Positions 52,088 through 60,499 of a DNA stretch of 64,000 nt are shown here, one piece after another. The first letter of the stretch is position 1. Each line of letters starts with the position of its first letter. The stretch covers positions 1 to 64,000 of the forward strand of contig DASUXA010000075.1 of assembly GCA_036378155.1 (NCBI GenBank), written 5' to 3'. Made by a program: the position numbers and the translations under genes. A model generated the notes under the pieces. That model was not told the origin of the DNA. It searched no databases and saw only the letters and a list, made by a program, of their open reading frames with translations. Source of the stretch: DASUXA01 sp036378155 (lineage in GTDB: Bacteria; Actinomycetota; Actinomycetes; Mycobacteriales; Micromonosporaceae).

Positions 52088-53476
52088 ATGCACCCAAGCA
52101 TCGACCAGTTCCGCGAACGCGTCCGAGGACCCGTCGTCACCGCGACGGACGCCGGCTACGAGCACGCCCGCCGGGTGTACAACCAGATGATCGACCGCCG
52201 CCCACTGGCGGTGGTGCAGGCTCTCGACACCGGCGACGTCGCCACGGCGATCGACTTCGCCCGGGACAACGACCTCGACCTCTCGGTACGCGGCGGGGCG
52301 CACAACGTGGCGGGTTTCGGGACGAACGACGGCGGACTCGTGATCGACCTGTCCCGGATGCGGGGCGTGCGGGTCGACCCGCGGACCCGTACCGCGCGGG
52401 CGGCGGGTGGCACCACGTGGGGCGACTTCGACCACGCCACCTACCCGTTCGGGCTCGCCACCCCCGGCGGGATCGTCTCGACCACGGGGATCGCCGGGCT
52501 GACCCTGGGCGGCGGGATCGGGCACCTGACGCGCGGCCTCGGTCTGACCATCGACAACCTGCTGTCGGTCGACATCGTCACCGCCGACGGCCGGATGCTG
52601 GTAGCCAGCGAGGACGAGCACCCGGACCTGTTCTGGGCGGTACGCGGCGGCGGCGGGAACTTCGGTGTCGTCACCTCGTTCGAGTACCGCCTGCATCCGG
52701 TCAAGGACATCGTCGCCGGCATCTTCTTCTACCCCCTCGACCGGGCGCGCGAGGTGCTCGAGTTCTACCGCGCGTACATCGAGGACGCCCCCGAACAGAT
52801 GGGCGCCTTCCCGGCGTTCCTGGTCGCGCCGCCGCTGCCGTTCCTGCCCGAGTCGGAGCACGGCAAGACGTTCGTCGCGATCGTCGCCTGCTGGTCGGGG
52901 CCGGTCGAGCAGGGCGAGAACGCGATGGCCCCGATCCGCGCCGCCGCGCCCGTGGTCGCCGAGATGGTCACGCCCATGCCGTACCCGATGCTGAACAGCA
53001 TGTTCGACGCCCTCATCCCGCCGGGGCTGCAGAACTACTGGAAGACCTCGCTGGCGCGGGAACTCACCGACGGCGCGATCGAGGCGCACCTGGAGTACGG
53101 GCCGCGGGTGCCGACCATGAGTACCGCCGTGCACATCTACCCGATCAACGGCGCGTGCCACCGCGTCGCGCCGGACGCCACCGCGTTCGCCCAGCGGGAC
53201 GCCACGTTCGCCACCAACATCGCCGCGATCTGGCCCGATCCGGCGGACAACGCCACGAACATCGGCTGGGTCAGGGAGTACTACCAGGCGCTCGCCCCGC
53301 ACTCGGCAGCCGGCGGGTACGTCAACTTCCTGGACCAGGACGACCAGGGACGCGTCCGGGACACCTACGGACCGAACTACGACCGGCTGGTATCGGTGAA
53401 GATGACGTACGACCCGGGCAACCTGTTCCACCTCAATCAGAACGTCAAGCCGGAACCGGCGGTCCTCGCCGGGTGA
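52088..53476 (+). CDS. FAD-linked oxidoreductase (PCMH + BBE domains)
   Basis: A 462-residue berberine-bridge-type flavoenzyme. The FAD domain has LSVRGGAHNVAGFGTNDGGL, whose His is the usual 8-alpha-histidyl FAD site, GLTLGGGIGHLTRGLGLTID and DLFWAVRGGGGNFGVVTSFE. The C-terminal BBE segment is YVNFLDQDDQGRVRDTYGPN, NLFHLNQNV. The Cys that gives bicovalent FAD is absent (GIVSTTGIAG), so single covalent linkage is expected. No signal peptide. Substrate unknown; members oxidise sugars, alkaloids or polyketides. ATG 52088, with AAGAGGAG 4-5 bases upstream. Confidence 0.88.
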   Translation: MHPSIDQFRERVRGPVVTATDAGYEHARRVYNQMIDRRPLAVVQALDTGDVATAIDFARDNDLDLSVRGGAHNVAGFGTNDGGLVIDLSRMRGVRVDPRTRTARAAGGTTWGDFDHATYPFGLATPGGIVSTTGIAGLTLGGGIGHLTRGLGLTIDNLLSVDIVTADGRMLVASEDEHPDLFWAVRGGGGNFGVVTSFEYRLHPVKDIVAGIFFYPLDRAREVLEFYRAYIEDAPEQMGAFPAFLVAPPLPFLPESEHGKTFVAIVACWSGPVEQGENAMAPIRAAAPVVAEMVTPMPYPMLNSMFDALIPPGLQNYWKTSLARELTDGAIEAHLEYGPRVPTMSTAVHIYPINGACHRVAPDATAFAQRDATFATNIAAIWPDPADNATNIGWVREYYQALAPHSAAGGYVNFLDQDDQGRVRDTYGPNYDRLVSVKMTYDPGNLFHLNQNVKPEPAVLAG

Positions 53477-53527
53477 CCCAGCCGGGCAGCGGCGCGACTG
53501 CAGTCGGCGGAGTAGCGGCGGGGTCGC

Positions 53528-54241
53528 TCAGGCGGGCGCGGGGGTGTGACCGAGCACGATCTCGGGAGCGCCGGTACGAACCGCCTCCAGGACCGCCTCG
53601 GCGACCCGCTCCGGCGGGTGCGGGGCGAACCGGGTCGGTCCCGCCACGCTCCCTGCGCGCAGCCGCTCGTGGAACTCGGTCGCGGTGATCGACGGGTACA
53701 CCAGCGACACGACGATCCCGTCGCCGGCCCACTCGGCGCGGGCGACCTGCGACAGCATGTTGAGCGCCGCCTTGGTCGCGGCGTACGCGCCGACGCCCGG
53801 CAGCACCATCCGCGACGTGCCGGAACTGATGTTGACGATCGACCCTCCGCCCTGGGCCCGCATCAGCGGTACCACCGTCTGCATGGCCAGCAGCGGCCCG
53901 TACACGTTGAGTTCCATCACGGCTTCCAGGTCGTCCAGCCCGACCTGCTCCAGTGGTACGTGCAGACCCTGACCGGCGTTGTTGACCAGCACGTCGACCC
54001 TGCCGTACCGCTCGGCGGCGGCGCGCACCAGGTCGCGGATCTGCTCCGGGTGCCGCATGTCGGTGGGTACCGCGATCGCGTCGGGTAGCTGCGCGGCGAG
54101 CGCCTCGAGTCGGTCGAAACGCCGCGCGGCGAGTACCAGCCGGGCGCCGTTCGCCGCCGCCAACCGGGCGGTAGCCGCTCCGATGCCGGACGATGCTCCG
54201 GTCACGATCACGACGGCGTCACGGATGTCCACGCCTCGCAT
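53528..54241 (-). CDS. short-chain dehydrogenase/reductase
   Basis: A 237-residue classical SDR: VVIVTGASSGIGAATARLAA, VLVNNAGQGLHVPLEQV, IVNISSGTSRM with the catalytic Ser and YAATKAALNML with Tyr and Lys. After the catalytic helix it has VYPSITATEFHERLRAG. Substrate unknown. ATG 54241 or GTG 54232 start. Two copies of a 21-base sequence lie directly upstream (54250-54297). Converges with the flavoenzyme. Confidence 0.88.
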   Translation of the reverse strand: MRGVDIRDAVVIVTGASSGIGAATARLAAANGARLVLAARRFDRLEALAAQLPDAIAVPTDMRHPEQIRDLVRAAAERYGRVDVLVNNAGQGLHVPLEQVGLDDLEAVMELNVYGPLLAMQTVVPLMRAQGGGSIVNISSGTSRMVLPGVGAYAATKAALNMLSQVARAEWAGDGIVVSLVYPSITATEFHERLRAGSVAGPTRFAPHPPERVAEAVLEAVRTGAPEIVLGHTPAPA

Positions 54242-54249
54242 CCTGTCAC

Positions 54250-54297
54250 GTCGTACCGCGGCGGACGCCGAGATCAGTCGTACCGCGGCGGACGCCG
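54250..54297. repeat. 27-bp-period direct repeat upstream of SDR start
   Basis: Identical 21-base copies at 54250-54270 and 54277-54297 (core GTCGTACCGCGGCGGACGCC). They lie 9 bases upstream of the SDR start codon on the minus strand, so they would be in its leader or promoter. Confidence 0.8.
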
Positions 54298-54376
54298 GGA
54301 CCACCGGTTCCGGAGGAGCGCGGCGGGTGTGAGCGGCGCCACCGAGCCGTGCGGACTAATCGCGCCGGGCGCCTGG

Positions 54377-54525
54377 TTGACTGTGTACGTCGGTGTGTCC
54401 AGTGTCCCCGGGCCTCACCACATTGCCTTCACGGAATACCGTTCGGCTGGAGCCGTGTCGCGCCACTCGCCGCGAGGCGACCTGCACACCGACACCTGAC
54501 CCCGCGCCTTTCGGCGCGGGGTTTC
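54377..54525 (+). ncRNA. possible structured RNA with intrinsic terminator
   Basis: No gene starts on this strand for 2 kb, yet the segment ends in a textbook terminator. Upstream, GTCGGTGTG (54390-54398) can pair with CACACCGAC (54484-54492), enclosing small hairpins (ACGG/CCGT, CGGCT/AGCCG). Parts resemble the cobalamin riboswitch core (GGAAT...CGCCACT, then GAGGCGACCTGC against CAGGAGACCTGC), but the resemblance is imperfect and no downstream gene exists. Alternatively TTGACT (54377) - 17 bases - CAGTGT is a promoter for a short RNA beginning near 54411. Identity unresolved. Confidence 0.4.
54500..54525 (+). terminator. rho-independent terminator
   Basis: Perfect 9-bp stem CCCCGCGCC / GGCGCGGGG with TTTC loop, followed by TTTCT on the plus strand. 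It is the most canonical terminator in the window, yet no plus-strand protein gene precedes it closely. Confidence 0.8.
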
Positions 54526-54552
54526 TGGTATCCGGACGGTTCCGCCCACGAG

Positions 54553-54676
54553 CGGCGAGGCGGCGGGCACCGCAACGCACGGGCAGCGCGGCGGCGGGCA
54601 GCGCAATGCACGGGCAGCGCGGCGGCGGGCAGCGCAATGCACAGGCGGCGCGCGGCGGCGGGCGCCGCGACGTCAC
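54553..54676. repeat. minisatellite: four 31-bp units
   Basis: Units 54553-54583, 54584-54614, 54615-54645 and 54646-54676. The middle two differ at one position (core GGCGGCGGGCAGCGCAATGC); the outer two are degenerate. Period 31 is not a multiple of three, and no protein uses it. It ends 14 bases before the methyltransferase stop. Confidence 0.88.
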
Positions 54677-54690
54677 GCGGACGCGACGCG

Positions 54691-55323
54691 CTACGGCTTG
54701 TGTGCCCGCCCGATGACGTGCGCGGTGGGCGGCATCCACGGCGACGGGCTGAATCCGAACCGCTCACACTCGTCGACCACGAATCCGGCTGCCTCGATCG
54801 CGGACACCGTGTTCCGGTTCGGGTGGCAGCCGGCCGCCACCCGGGTCCACACCGGTACCACCAGATCCTCTGCCCACCCGAACAGCGGGTTGCGCGACCG
54901 GACGTGCTCGTAGAACCGCAGCTGCCCGCCGGGGCGCAGCACCCGCATGATCTCGGCGAGCGCGCTGCGCAGGTCCGGCACGCTGCACAGGACGAGCGCG
55001 GCGACCACGGCGTCCGTGGTGGCGTCGGCGGCGGGCAGCGCGTCGGCGTGGCCGTCGACCACGGTGACGGGTACCGGAGCCGACCGCGCCGCCGCGGTCG
55101 CCGCGGCCCGCAGGATGTTCTCGGGTTCGATGGCGAGCACCCCGGCGACCTCGGGCGGGTAGTGCCGGAAGTTGCGCCCGTTGCCCGCCCCGACTTCGAC
55201 GACCTGGCCGGTCAGCCCGGCGAGCAGTCGGGTACGGTGCGCGGCCACGCCCCGCGCGTCGGCTTGTTCGCTGAACCTCAGATAGCCGAGGGCGAAACGG
55301 GGGTGCTGCAGATCGCCGGTCAC
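54691..55323 (-). CDS. class I SAM-dependent methyltransferase
   Basis: A 210-residue methyltransferase of the UbiE/Methyltransf_11 type. Motif I is VVEVGAGNGRNFRHYPPEV, followed by VLAIEPENILRAA, DGHADALPAADATTDAVVAA and MRVLRPGGQLRFYEHVRSRN. The C-terminal GAEDL-like region WAEDLVVPVWTRVAAGCHPN and FVVDECERFGFSPSP recalls arsenite or thiol methyltransferase-like relatives, but the substrate is unknown. GTG 55323 start; 51 bp after the DUF1206 gene in the same direction. Confidence 0.87.
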   Translation of the reverse strand: MTGDLQHPRFALGYLRFSEQADARGVAAHRTRLLAGLTGQVVEVGAGNGRNFRHYPPEVAGVLAIEPENILRAAATAAARSAPVPVTVVDGHADALPAADATTDAVVAALVLCSVPDLRSALAEIMRVLRPGGQLRFYEHVRSRNPLFGWAEDLVVPVWTRVAAGCHPNRNTVSAIEAAGFVVDECERFGFSPSPWMPPTAHVIGRAHKP

Positions 55324-55374
55324 CCCGCCAGGATCGCACGATCCCGCAGGCGTCGGAGCCCGCGAGGCGTGCGG

Positions 55375-56196
55375 TCAGACCTTGCGGTACCGCGCCTGCG
55401 CGAAGCAGTACACCCCGAAAGCAGCGAAGCCGAGCGCCACGATCGCCACGAGTACGCCGCCGAACGGCTGGCGGGCGAGGGTGTGCAGGGCCGCGTCGAG
55501 ACCTCGCGACTTGCTCGCGTCGTAGGTCACGGCGGCGACGATCAGCAGGATGCCGACGATCGCGTACGCGCTGCCCTTGGCGGCGTACCCGAACCCGCCG
55601 AGCCACCGGGTCGCGGCGCGCATCTCCTCGTTCATCACAGCCAGGCGCAGGTTGCGCTCGAAGGCGCGGGTCACACCGTAGATCGCCAGCCCGATGCCGA
55701 CGGCGGCGACCACGACTCCGGCGACGATGATCAGCATCCGACCGTGCGGGGTACCGAGGAAGCCGGCGGTGATGCTCTGCTGGCTGTGCGCGGCGGACTG
55801 CTCGGCGCCCCGCGCGACCTTCGCGGCGCCCAGGCCTAGCGCGGTGTACACCACGACCCTGCCGAGCGACGCGATGCGCTCGGCGACCCGGCGCTTGCCT
55901 CGCTTGTCGAGGTGCCCGACGGCGGCGGTGAGCAGCTGCCAGAACGCCATCGCGAACAGCCCGACGGCGACGGCGACCAGCAGTACCCCGCCGCCCGGCT
56001 GGTGCGCCAGGGTGCGGAAGGCGCCGGACTGGTCGCCCTCCCGACCGCCCTGGCCGCGCACGATCTGTACGGCGATCCAGGCGACCAGGATGTGCAGCAG
56101 CCCGTACCCGACGAATCCGGCGCGGGTCAGCCATTCGAGAGGCTTGCTGTGAACGGCCCGACGGGCTGTGGTCCGGGCCTGCTGGGCGGCGGTCAT
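55375..56196 (-). CDS. DUF1206 membrane protein
   Basis: A 273-residue protein with three repeats of a two-helix DUF1206 unit, six membrane segments in all: GFVGYGLLHILVAWIAVQIV, GGGVLLVAVAVGLFAMAFWQ, GRVVVYTALGLGAAKVA, MLIIVAGVVVAAVGIGLAI, GYAAKGSAYAIVGILLIVAA and GGVLVAIVALGFAAFGVYCF. Function unknown. ATG 56196 is taken; TTG 56205 is possible. Divergent from the NlpC/P60 unit. Confidence 0.85.
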   Translation of the reverse strand: MTAAQQARTTARRAVHSKPLEWLTRAGFVGYGLLHILVAWIAVQIVRGQGGREGDQSGAFRTLAHQPGGGVLLVAVAVGLFAMAFWQLLTAAVGHLDKRGKRRVAERIASLGRVVVYTALGLGAAKVARGAEQSAAHSQQSITAGFLGTPHGRMLIIVAGVVVAAVGIGLAIYGVTRAFERNLRLAVMNEEMRAATRWLGGFGYAAKGSAYAIVGILLIVAAVTYDASKSRGLDAALHTLARQPFGGVLVAIVALGFAAFGVYCFAQARYRKV

Positions 56197-56469
56197 GGCG
56201 GCCAAGTGCCCGAAAGGCGAGGTTGCTCAAACCTCGCCGAGGTCAATCCCCCGATCAGATGATGAGGGGTAACCCTTCCAGATACCGCATTCACGGAGAG
56301 TTCGTACAACAAATCAATCAGTAATCTCGACATTTGTCAGATGTCTAGCTCTCTTCGCACTTCAGTCAGCGTTCCCTCGCCGGATACCGAACGTCCGGTT
56401 ACTTTGGTGCACGCCGGGGGTTTGTCGGCCGTCCATAGTGGGCGGCGCCGCCCGGCACCGCCGAGTCGC
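56197..56469. other. AT-richer divergent promoter region
   Basis: The stretch 56265-56360 is visibly less GC-rich than its surroundings (TTCGTACAACAAATCAATCA) and should carry the promoter of the riboswitch-NlpC/P60 transcript and that of the DUF1206 gene. No small gene is supported. Confidence 0.45.
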
Positions 56470-56600
56470 GGCACTGCCCAGACCCCCAGGGCGGTGAGCG
56501 AGCCGGGGACCCAGGTTCGTTGGGGTGAATCCGTGGGCGACCACGGTAGGGCGATCTTCCCGCCCGAATCCGTCAGCTAACCCGGTAGGCGGTCGGGGAA
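56470..56600 (+). promoter_or_regulatory. c-di-AMP riboswitch (ydaO-yuaA type)
   Basis: Conserved elements appear in order: GAGCCGGGGACCCAGGTTC, GGGGTGAATCCG, GGGCGACCACGGTAGGGCGA, CTTCCCGCCCGAATCCG, CAGCTAACCCGGTAGGCG. This is the actinobacterial ydaO-yuaA aptamer that senses cyclic di-AMP. It ends about 13 bases before the NlpC/P60 start. In actinomycetes it commonly controls cell-wall hydrolase genes, normally turning them off when c-di-AMP is high. Confidence 0.92.
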
Positions 56601-56613
56601 GAAGGAGAGTTGT

Positions 56614-57579
56614 TTGCGCCCTGCGCGACAACTGCTGCGTGGATTCGTGCTCGGCATCGTCGCGGTCGGCCTGATAGCCCCGGCCACCGTCGCCGAAGCC
56701 GCCCCTTCGATCAGCGATATCCAGCAGCAGATTCAGAAGTCCTCGTCGGATCTTGAAAAGATCGTCGAACAGTACGACAAGACGACCGAAGACCTCAAGC
56801 ACACCCAGGCGGCGGCGGCAGCGCTGAAGCAGAAGATGGCGCCGTTGCAGACCAAGATGGACGCCGCGCGGGCCAACGTCGGGCAGCTCGCCGCCACGGC
56901 GTACATGGGTGGCTCGGTCGGCACGATGAGCGCGCTGCTCGGCAGCGGGTCGACCGACCAGCTCATCGACCAGCTCAACTCGCTCGACCAGCTCGCCAAG
57001 GCACGCCAGTCGGAGATTTCCGCGTACAAGCAGGCCGCGGCGCAGTACAACGCCGAGAAGACGAAGCTGGACGACACGCTTGCCCAGCAGACCGCACAGC
57101 AGAAGGACCTCGCCGCGAAGAAGGCGACGATCCAGAGCAAGCTCAACAAGCTGTACGAGATGCGCCGGCAGGCGTACGGCACCGCGACCGTCAGCGCGAG
57201 CTCGACGACGTCCGGCAGCGCGCCGGCCGTGTCCGGTCGGGCTGGCATCGCGGTCCGGTATGCGTACGGCGCGCTGGGCAAGCCGTACGTGTGGGCGGCA
57301 GCCGGACCCAACGGGTACGACTGCTCGGGTCTGACCATGGCGGCGTGGGGCGCGGCCGGGGTGTCCCTGCCGCACAACGCGGCGATGCAGTGGAACCAGG
57401 TCGCCCACATCAGTCGTAGCTCACTGCAACCCGGGGACCTCGTGTTCTACGAGAATCTCGGACACGTGGCGATCTACGTCGGCAGCGGCAAGGTGATCCA
57501 CGCGCCGACCTTCGGCGACGTGGTCAAGGTGTCGTCGGTCGACATGATGCCGCCGTACGGCTACGGCCGGGTCGGCTGA
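56614..57579 (+). CDS. NlpC/P60 peptidoglycan hydrolase with coiled coil (C40)
   Basis: A 321-residue secreted D,L-endopeptidase. Signal peptide residues 1-30 (LIAPATVAEAAP). Coiled coil about 35-190 (IQQQIQKSSSDLEKIVEQYD, KQAAAQYNAEKTKLDD), as in RipA-like hydrolases. The C-terminal NlpC/P60 domain has Cys in GPNGYDCSGLTMAAW, the His in GHVAIYVGSGKVIHAP. It cleaves stem peptides during growth or separation. The start is TTG 56614 behind AAGGAGA, which together with the riboswitch gives two brakes on expression. Confidence 0.93.
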   Translation: MRPARQLLRGFVLGIVAVGLIAPATVAEAAPSISDIQQQIQKSSSDLEKIVEQYDKTTEDLKHTQAAAAALKQKMAPLQTKMDAARANVGQLAATAYMGGSVGTMSALLGSGSTDQLIDQLNSLDQLAKARQSEISAYKQAAAQYNAEKTKLDDTLAQQTAQQKDLAAKKATIQSKLNKLYEMRRQAYGTATVSASSTTSGSAPAVSGRAGIAVRYAYGALGKPYVWAAAGPNGYDCSGLTMAAWGAAGVSLPHNAAMQWNQVAHISRSSLQPGDLVFYENLGHVAIYVGSGKVIHAPTFGDVVKVSSVDMMPPYGYGRVG

Positions 57580-57590
57580 TATTTCCAGGT

Positions 57591-57628
57591 GTCGCCCCCG
57601 GCGGTCGCACGCGACCGCCGGGGGCGAC
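57591..57628 (+). terminator. hairpin after NlpC/P60 gene
   Basis: Perfect 18-bp stem GTCGCCCCCGGCGGTCGC / GCGACCGCCGGGGGCGAC around AC, starting 12 bases after the stop. Confidence 0.75.
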
Positions 57629-57652
57629 GTCGTCACGGCAGCCGGTACGCGA

Positions 57653-57694
57653 GGCGGTCACGCGGGCTCCTACGCCGGACGGCGGTCACGCGGG
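57653..57694. repeat. 28-bp-period duplication at the modC stop codon
   Basis: GGCGGTCACGCGGG occurs at 57653-57666 and 57681-57694. The second copy contains the modC stop (minus strand, 57686-57688). Confidence 0.7.
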
Positions 57695-58741
57695 GTACGC
57701 GTGGGTCTCGGTCGCCTTGACCGCCGCCCACACCCGCGCTCCCGGTACCAGGTCCAGTTCGCTCGCGGCAGCCGGCGTCACGTCCGCCGCGACCTCCGGC
57801 TCACCCGCCAGGTGCACGCGCACCCGGTCGCCGTACCGCTCCACGCCGTCGACCGTGGCACGCCAGACGTTGCGAGGGCTGCCGTCGGGACGCGACCGGT
57901 GCAGCGCGACAGCAGCCGGTGGGAACGCGACGAACACCTCGCCGGTCACGTCGTCGTCCACGGCGAGCCGACCCCCACCCGCCAGGTCGACCCAGCCGTC
58001 GCCGGTCGAGCGTCCCCGGTACAGGTTGAGTCCGGCGAGACGCGCGACGTAGCGGGTCCGCGGCCGCTTCGTGATCTCCAACGGGGTGCCGGTCTGCACC
58101 ACCCGACCGTCCTCGATCACGACGATCCGGTCGGCGAGCACCATCGCGTCCAGCGGATCGTGTGTGACCAGCAGAGTCGCGCCGGTATGCGTGGCGAGCA
58201 CGTGACGCAACGTGACCCGGGTCCGCAGTCGGGTACCGGCGTCCAGCGCCGCGAGCGGTTCGTCGAGCAGCAGCAACCGGGGCTCGCCTGCCAGCGCCCG
58301 CGCCAGCGCGACGCGTTGCGCCTGACCGCCGGACAACTCGTCCGGTCGCGCCGACGCCCGGTCGGCGAGCCCGACCCGGTCGAGCCACCGCGCCGCGACC
58401 GCGCGTGCCCGCGCCCGGCGGTACCCCTGGCAGCGCGGCCCGAACGCGACGTTGTCCAGCGCGGACAGGTGCGGGAACAGCAGATAGTCCTGGAACACCA
58501 CACCGACCCGACGGTGGTGCGCGGGGACGAATGTGCCGGCGCTGTCGAGGACGCTGCCGTCCAGGACGATCTCACCGGCGCTGAGCCGTTCGAGACCCGC
58601 CAACGCCCGCAACGCGGTGGTCTTGCCCGCGCCGTTCGGTCCGAGCAGGGCGACCACCTCGCCGGAACCGACGGTGAGCCGGACGTCGAGACGGAACCGG
58701 TGACGGTCGACGACCAGGTGCGCGTCCAGCAGCGGGCTCAC
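57686..58741 (-). CDS. modC: molybdate ABC transporter ATP-binding protein
   Basis: A 351-residue ABC ATPase: Walker A GPNGAGKTT, signature LSGGQAQRVALARAL, Walker B LLLLDEPLAALD, and a C-terminal TOBE/MOP region (GARVWAAVKATETHAYP) typical of ModC, which lets oxyanion inhibit transport. GTG 58741 overlaps the modB stop (GTGA) and has GGGGGTAC upstream; ATG 58756 is an alternative. Energises molybdate (or tungstate) uptake with ModAB. Confidence 0.9.
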   Translation of the reverse strand: MSPLLDAHLVVDRHRFRLDVRLTVGSGEVVALLGPNGAGKTTALRALAGLERLSAGEIVLDGSVLDSAGTFVPAHHRRVGVVFQDYLLFPHLSALDNVAFGPRCQGYRRARARAVAARWLDRVGLADRASARPDELSGGQAQRVALARALAGEPRLLLLDEPLAALDAGTRLRTRVTLRHVLATHTGATLLVTHDPLDAMVLADRIVVIEDGRVVQTGTPLEITKRPRTRYVARLAGLNLYRGRSTGDGWVDLAGGGRLAVDDDVTGEVFVAFPPAAVALHRSRPDGSPRNVWRATVDGVERYGDRVRVHLAGEPEVAADVTPAAASELDLVPGARVWAAVKATETHAYPA

Positions 58742-59535
58742 CGTACCCCCGTCCATCGCTCGCGCAGGCTCGCCAGGACCAGCACCGACACGACGAGCAG
58801 CAGCACGCTGAGCACCACCGCAGCCGCCGGGTCGGTCTGCAACGCCAGGTACACCGCGAGCGGCATGGTCTGGGTGCGTCCCGGGAAGTTGCCGGCGAAG
58901 GTGATCGTGGCGCCGAACTCACCGATCGCCCTGGCCCAGCACAGCACCGTGCCCGCCAGTACACCCGGAGCCACCATCGGCAGGGTGACCCGCCGGAACG
59001 TCGTCCACTTCGACGCGCCCAGCGTGCCCGCCACCTCCTCGAACCGCACGTCGGAGCCGCGCAGCGCGCCCTCGACCGCGATCACCAGGAACGGCATGGC
59101 GACGAACGCCTCGGCGACCACCACGCCCGCCGTGGTGAACGGCAGCGAAACCCCGAACGCGCGCTCCAGGAAACCGCCGACGATGCCCCGCCGACCGAGC
59201 GCGAACAGCAGCGCCACGCCGCCGACGACGGGCGGCAGCACCAACGGCAGGGCGACCGCCGCGCGGACCAGCCGGCGACCCGGGAACGACACCCTCGCCA
59301 GCAGCCACGCCAGCGGTACCCCGAGGACCAGGCAGATCAGCGTCGCCAGGGTGGCGGTCAGCAACGACAGTCGCAGGGCGGCGACCACCGCCGGCTCGGT
59401 CAGCCGTGCGGGCAGGGTGCGCCACGGCGCCCGGACCAGCAGCCCGACCACCGGTAGTACCAGGAACGCCAGCCCGAGCAGGGCGGGAACGCCCAGCGCG
59501 AGCGGTACCTGGGAGCGGACGGCGGGGCGGGTCAC
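58738..59535 (-). CDS. modB: molybdate ABC transporter permease
   Basis: A 265-residue permease with about six membrane helices and the EAA loop EEVAGTLGASKWTTFRRVTL. LPLVLPPVVGGVALLFALGR and RAIGEFGATITFAGN are ModB-typical. GTG 59535 overlaps the modA stop. Middle gene of modABC. Confidence 0.92.
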   Translation of the reverse strand: MTRPAVRSQVPLALGVPALLGLAFLVLPVVGLLVRAPWRTLPARLTEPAVVAALRLSLLTATLATLICLVLGVPLAWLLARVSFPGRRLVRAAVALPLVLPPVVGGVALLFALGRRGIVGGFLERAFGVSLPFTTAGVVVAEAFVAMPFLVIAVEGALRGSDVRFEEVAGTLGASKWTTFRRVTLPMVAPGVLAGTVLCWARAIGEFGATITFAGNFPGRTQTMPLAVYLALQTDPAAAVVLSVLLLVVSVLVLASLRERWTGVR

Positions 59536-60314
59536 GGCGGCTGGAACCCGGCGGCGCTGAGCACCGCCTGACCGGCGGGTGACCGTACGTAGTCGACGAA
59601 CGCGGACGCCCCGGCGGGGTTGGGCGCGTCGGCGAGCACCGCGATCGGGTAGTCGTTCACCGCCTGAGCCGACTCGGGAAACTCGACGCCGGTGACGGCG
59701 TCACCGGCGTCGCGCACGTCCGTCCGGTACACCAGCGCGGCATCGACCTCGCCGAGCCGGACCTTGGTGAGCGCCGCCTTGACATCCTCCTCCTGGGTGA
59801 CCGGAACCACCCGGACACCGGCGGCGGACAGCGCCCGGCGAGCCGCGTCGCCGCACGGTACCGCCGGGGCGCACAGCGCCACCGTGATGCCCGGTCGGGC
59901 CAGGTCGGCGAGTCCCCGCACCCCCTTCGGGTCGCCCTTGGCGACGGCGATGACGAGTTGGTTGCGGGCGAAGACCACCGGACCGGTCGGGGTCAGCCCG
60001 GCATCGCTGACCTGCTTCATGGTCGTCGTGGAGGCGGCGGCGAACACGTCGGCCGGGGCGCCTTGCGTGATCTGCTGGGCGAGCCCGGAACTGCCGCCGA
60101 ACGAGAAGGTGACGCGCGCGCCCGGATGAGCCGCTTCGAAGTCCTTGCCGATCCGGGTGAAGGCGCCGGTCAGCGACGCGGCGGCGAGCACCGTGACGGT
60201 GCCGGTCACCGGACCGGTCGATGCCGCCGGGCGGTTCGGGCGCGCGGCGCAGCCGGTCGGCACGACCGCCAGCACGACCAGGGCCGCGACCAGCCCAATC
60301 CGGATCTTCCGCAC
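59532..60314 (-). CDS. modA: molybdate-binding lipoprotein
   Basis: A 260-residue substrate-binding protein. A lipobox (VVPTGCAARP) follows a hydrophobic signal, so it is a membrane-tethered lipoprotein. ModA blocks are VTVLAAASLTGAFTRIGKDF, FSFGGSSGLAQQITQGAPAD, VPVTQEEDVKAALTKVRLGE and ALVYRTDVRDAG. GTG 60314 is preferred; a longer start at 60344 is possible. First gene of modABC. No ModE gene is near. It can feed Mo to the cofactor of the oxidoreductase at 3.3 kb. Confidence 0.92.
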   Translation of the reverse strand: MRKIRIGLVAALVVLAVVPTGCAARPNRPAASTGPVTGTVTVLAAASLTGAFTRIGKDFEAAHPGARVTFSFGGSSGLAQQITQGAPADVFAAASTTTMKQVSDAGLTPTGPVVFARNQLVIAVAKGDPKGVRGLADLARPGITVALCAPAVPCGDAARRALSAAGVRVVPVTQEEDVKAALTKVRLGEVDAALVYRTDVRDAGDAVTGVEFPESAQAVNDYPIAVLADAPNPAGASAFVDYVRSPAGQAVLSAAGFQPP

Positions 60315-60499
60315 GACGGCGAGTCTAGGCGGCGACCCCGACACGGCGCCCCGAAGCGGCGCGCGTCACCGCCCGACCCCGGTTCGACCCCGGTCCGTGC
60401 GGGCGCGTCCGGGATCGCCCGCCCGGCGCGCCCGGCCCACCAGGCGGACCGTTGCCGGGCCGCGTCCCGGTCCGGGCGGCCACCTGCGACGATCGCGCG

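Noticed and set aside
54553..54676. 31-bp repeats considered as a CRISPR array
   Set aside because: Head-to-tail units without spacers, no cas genes; it is a minisatellite.
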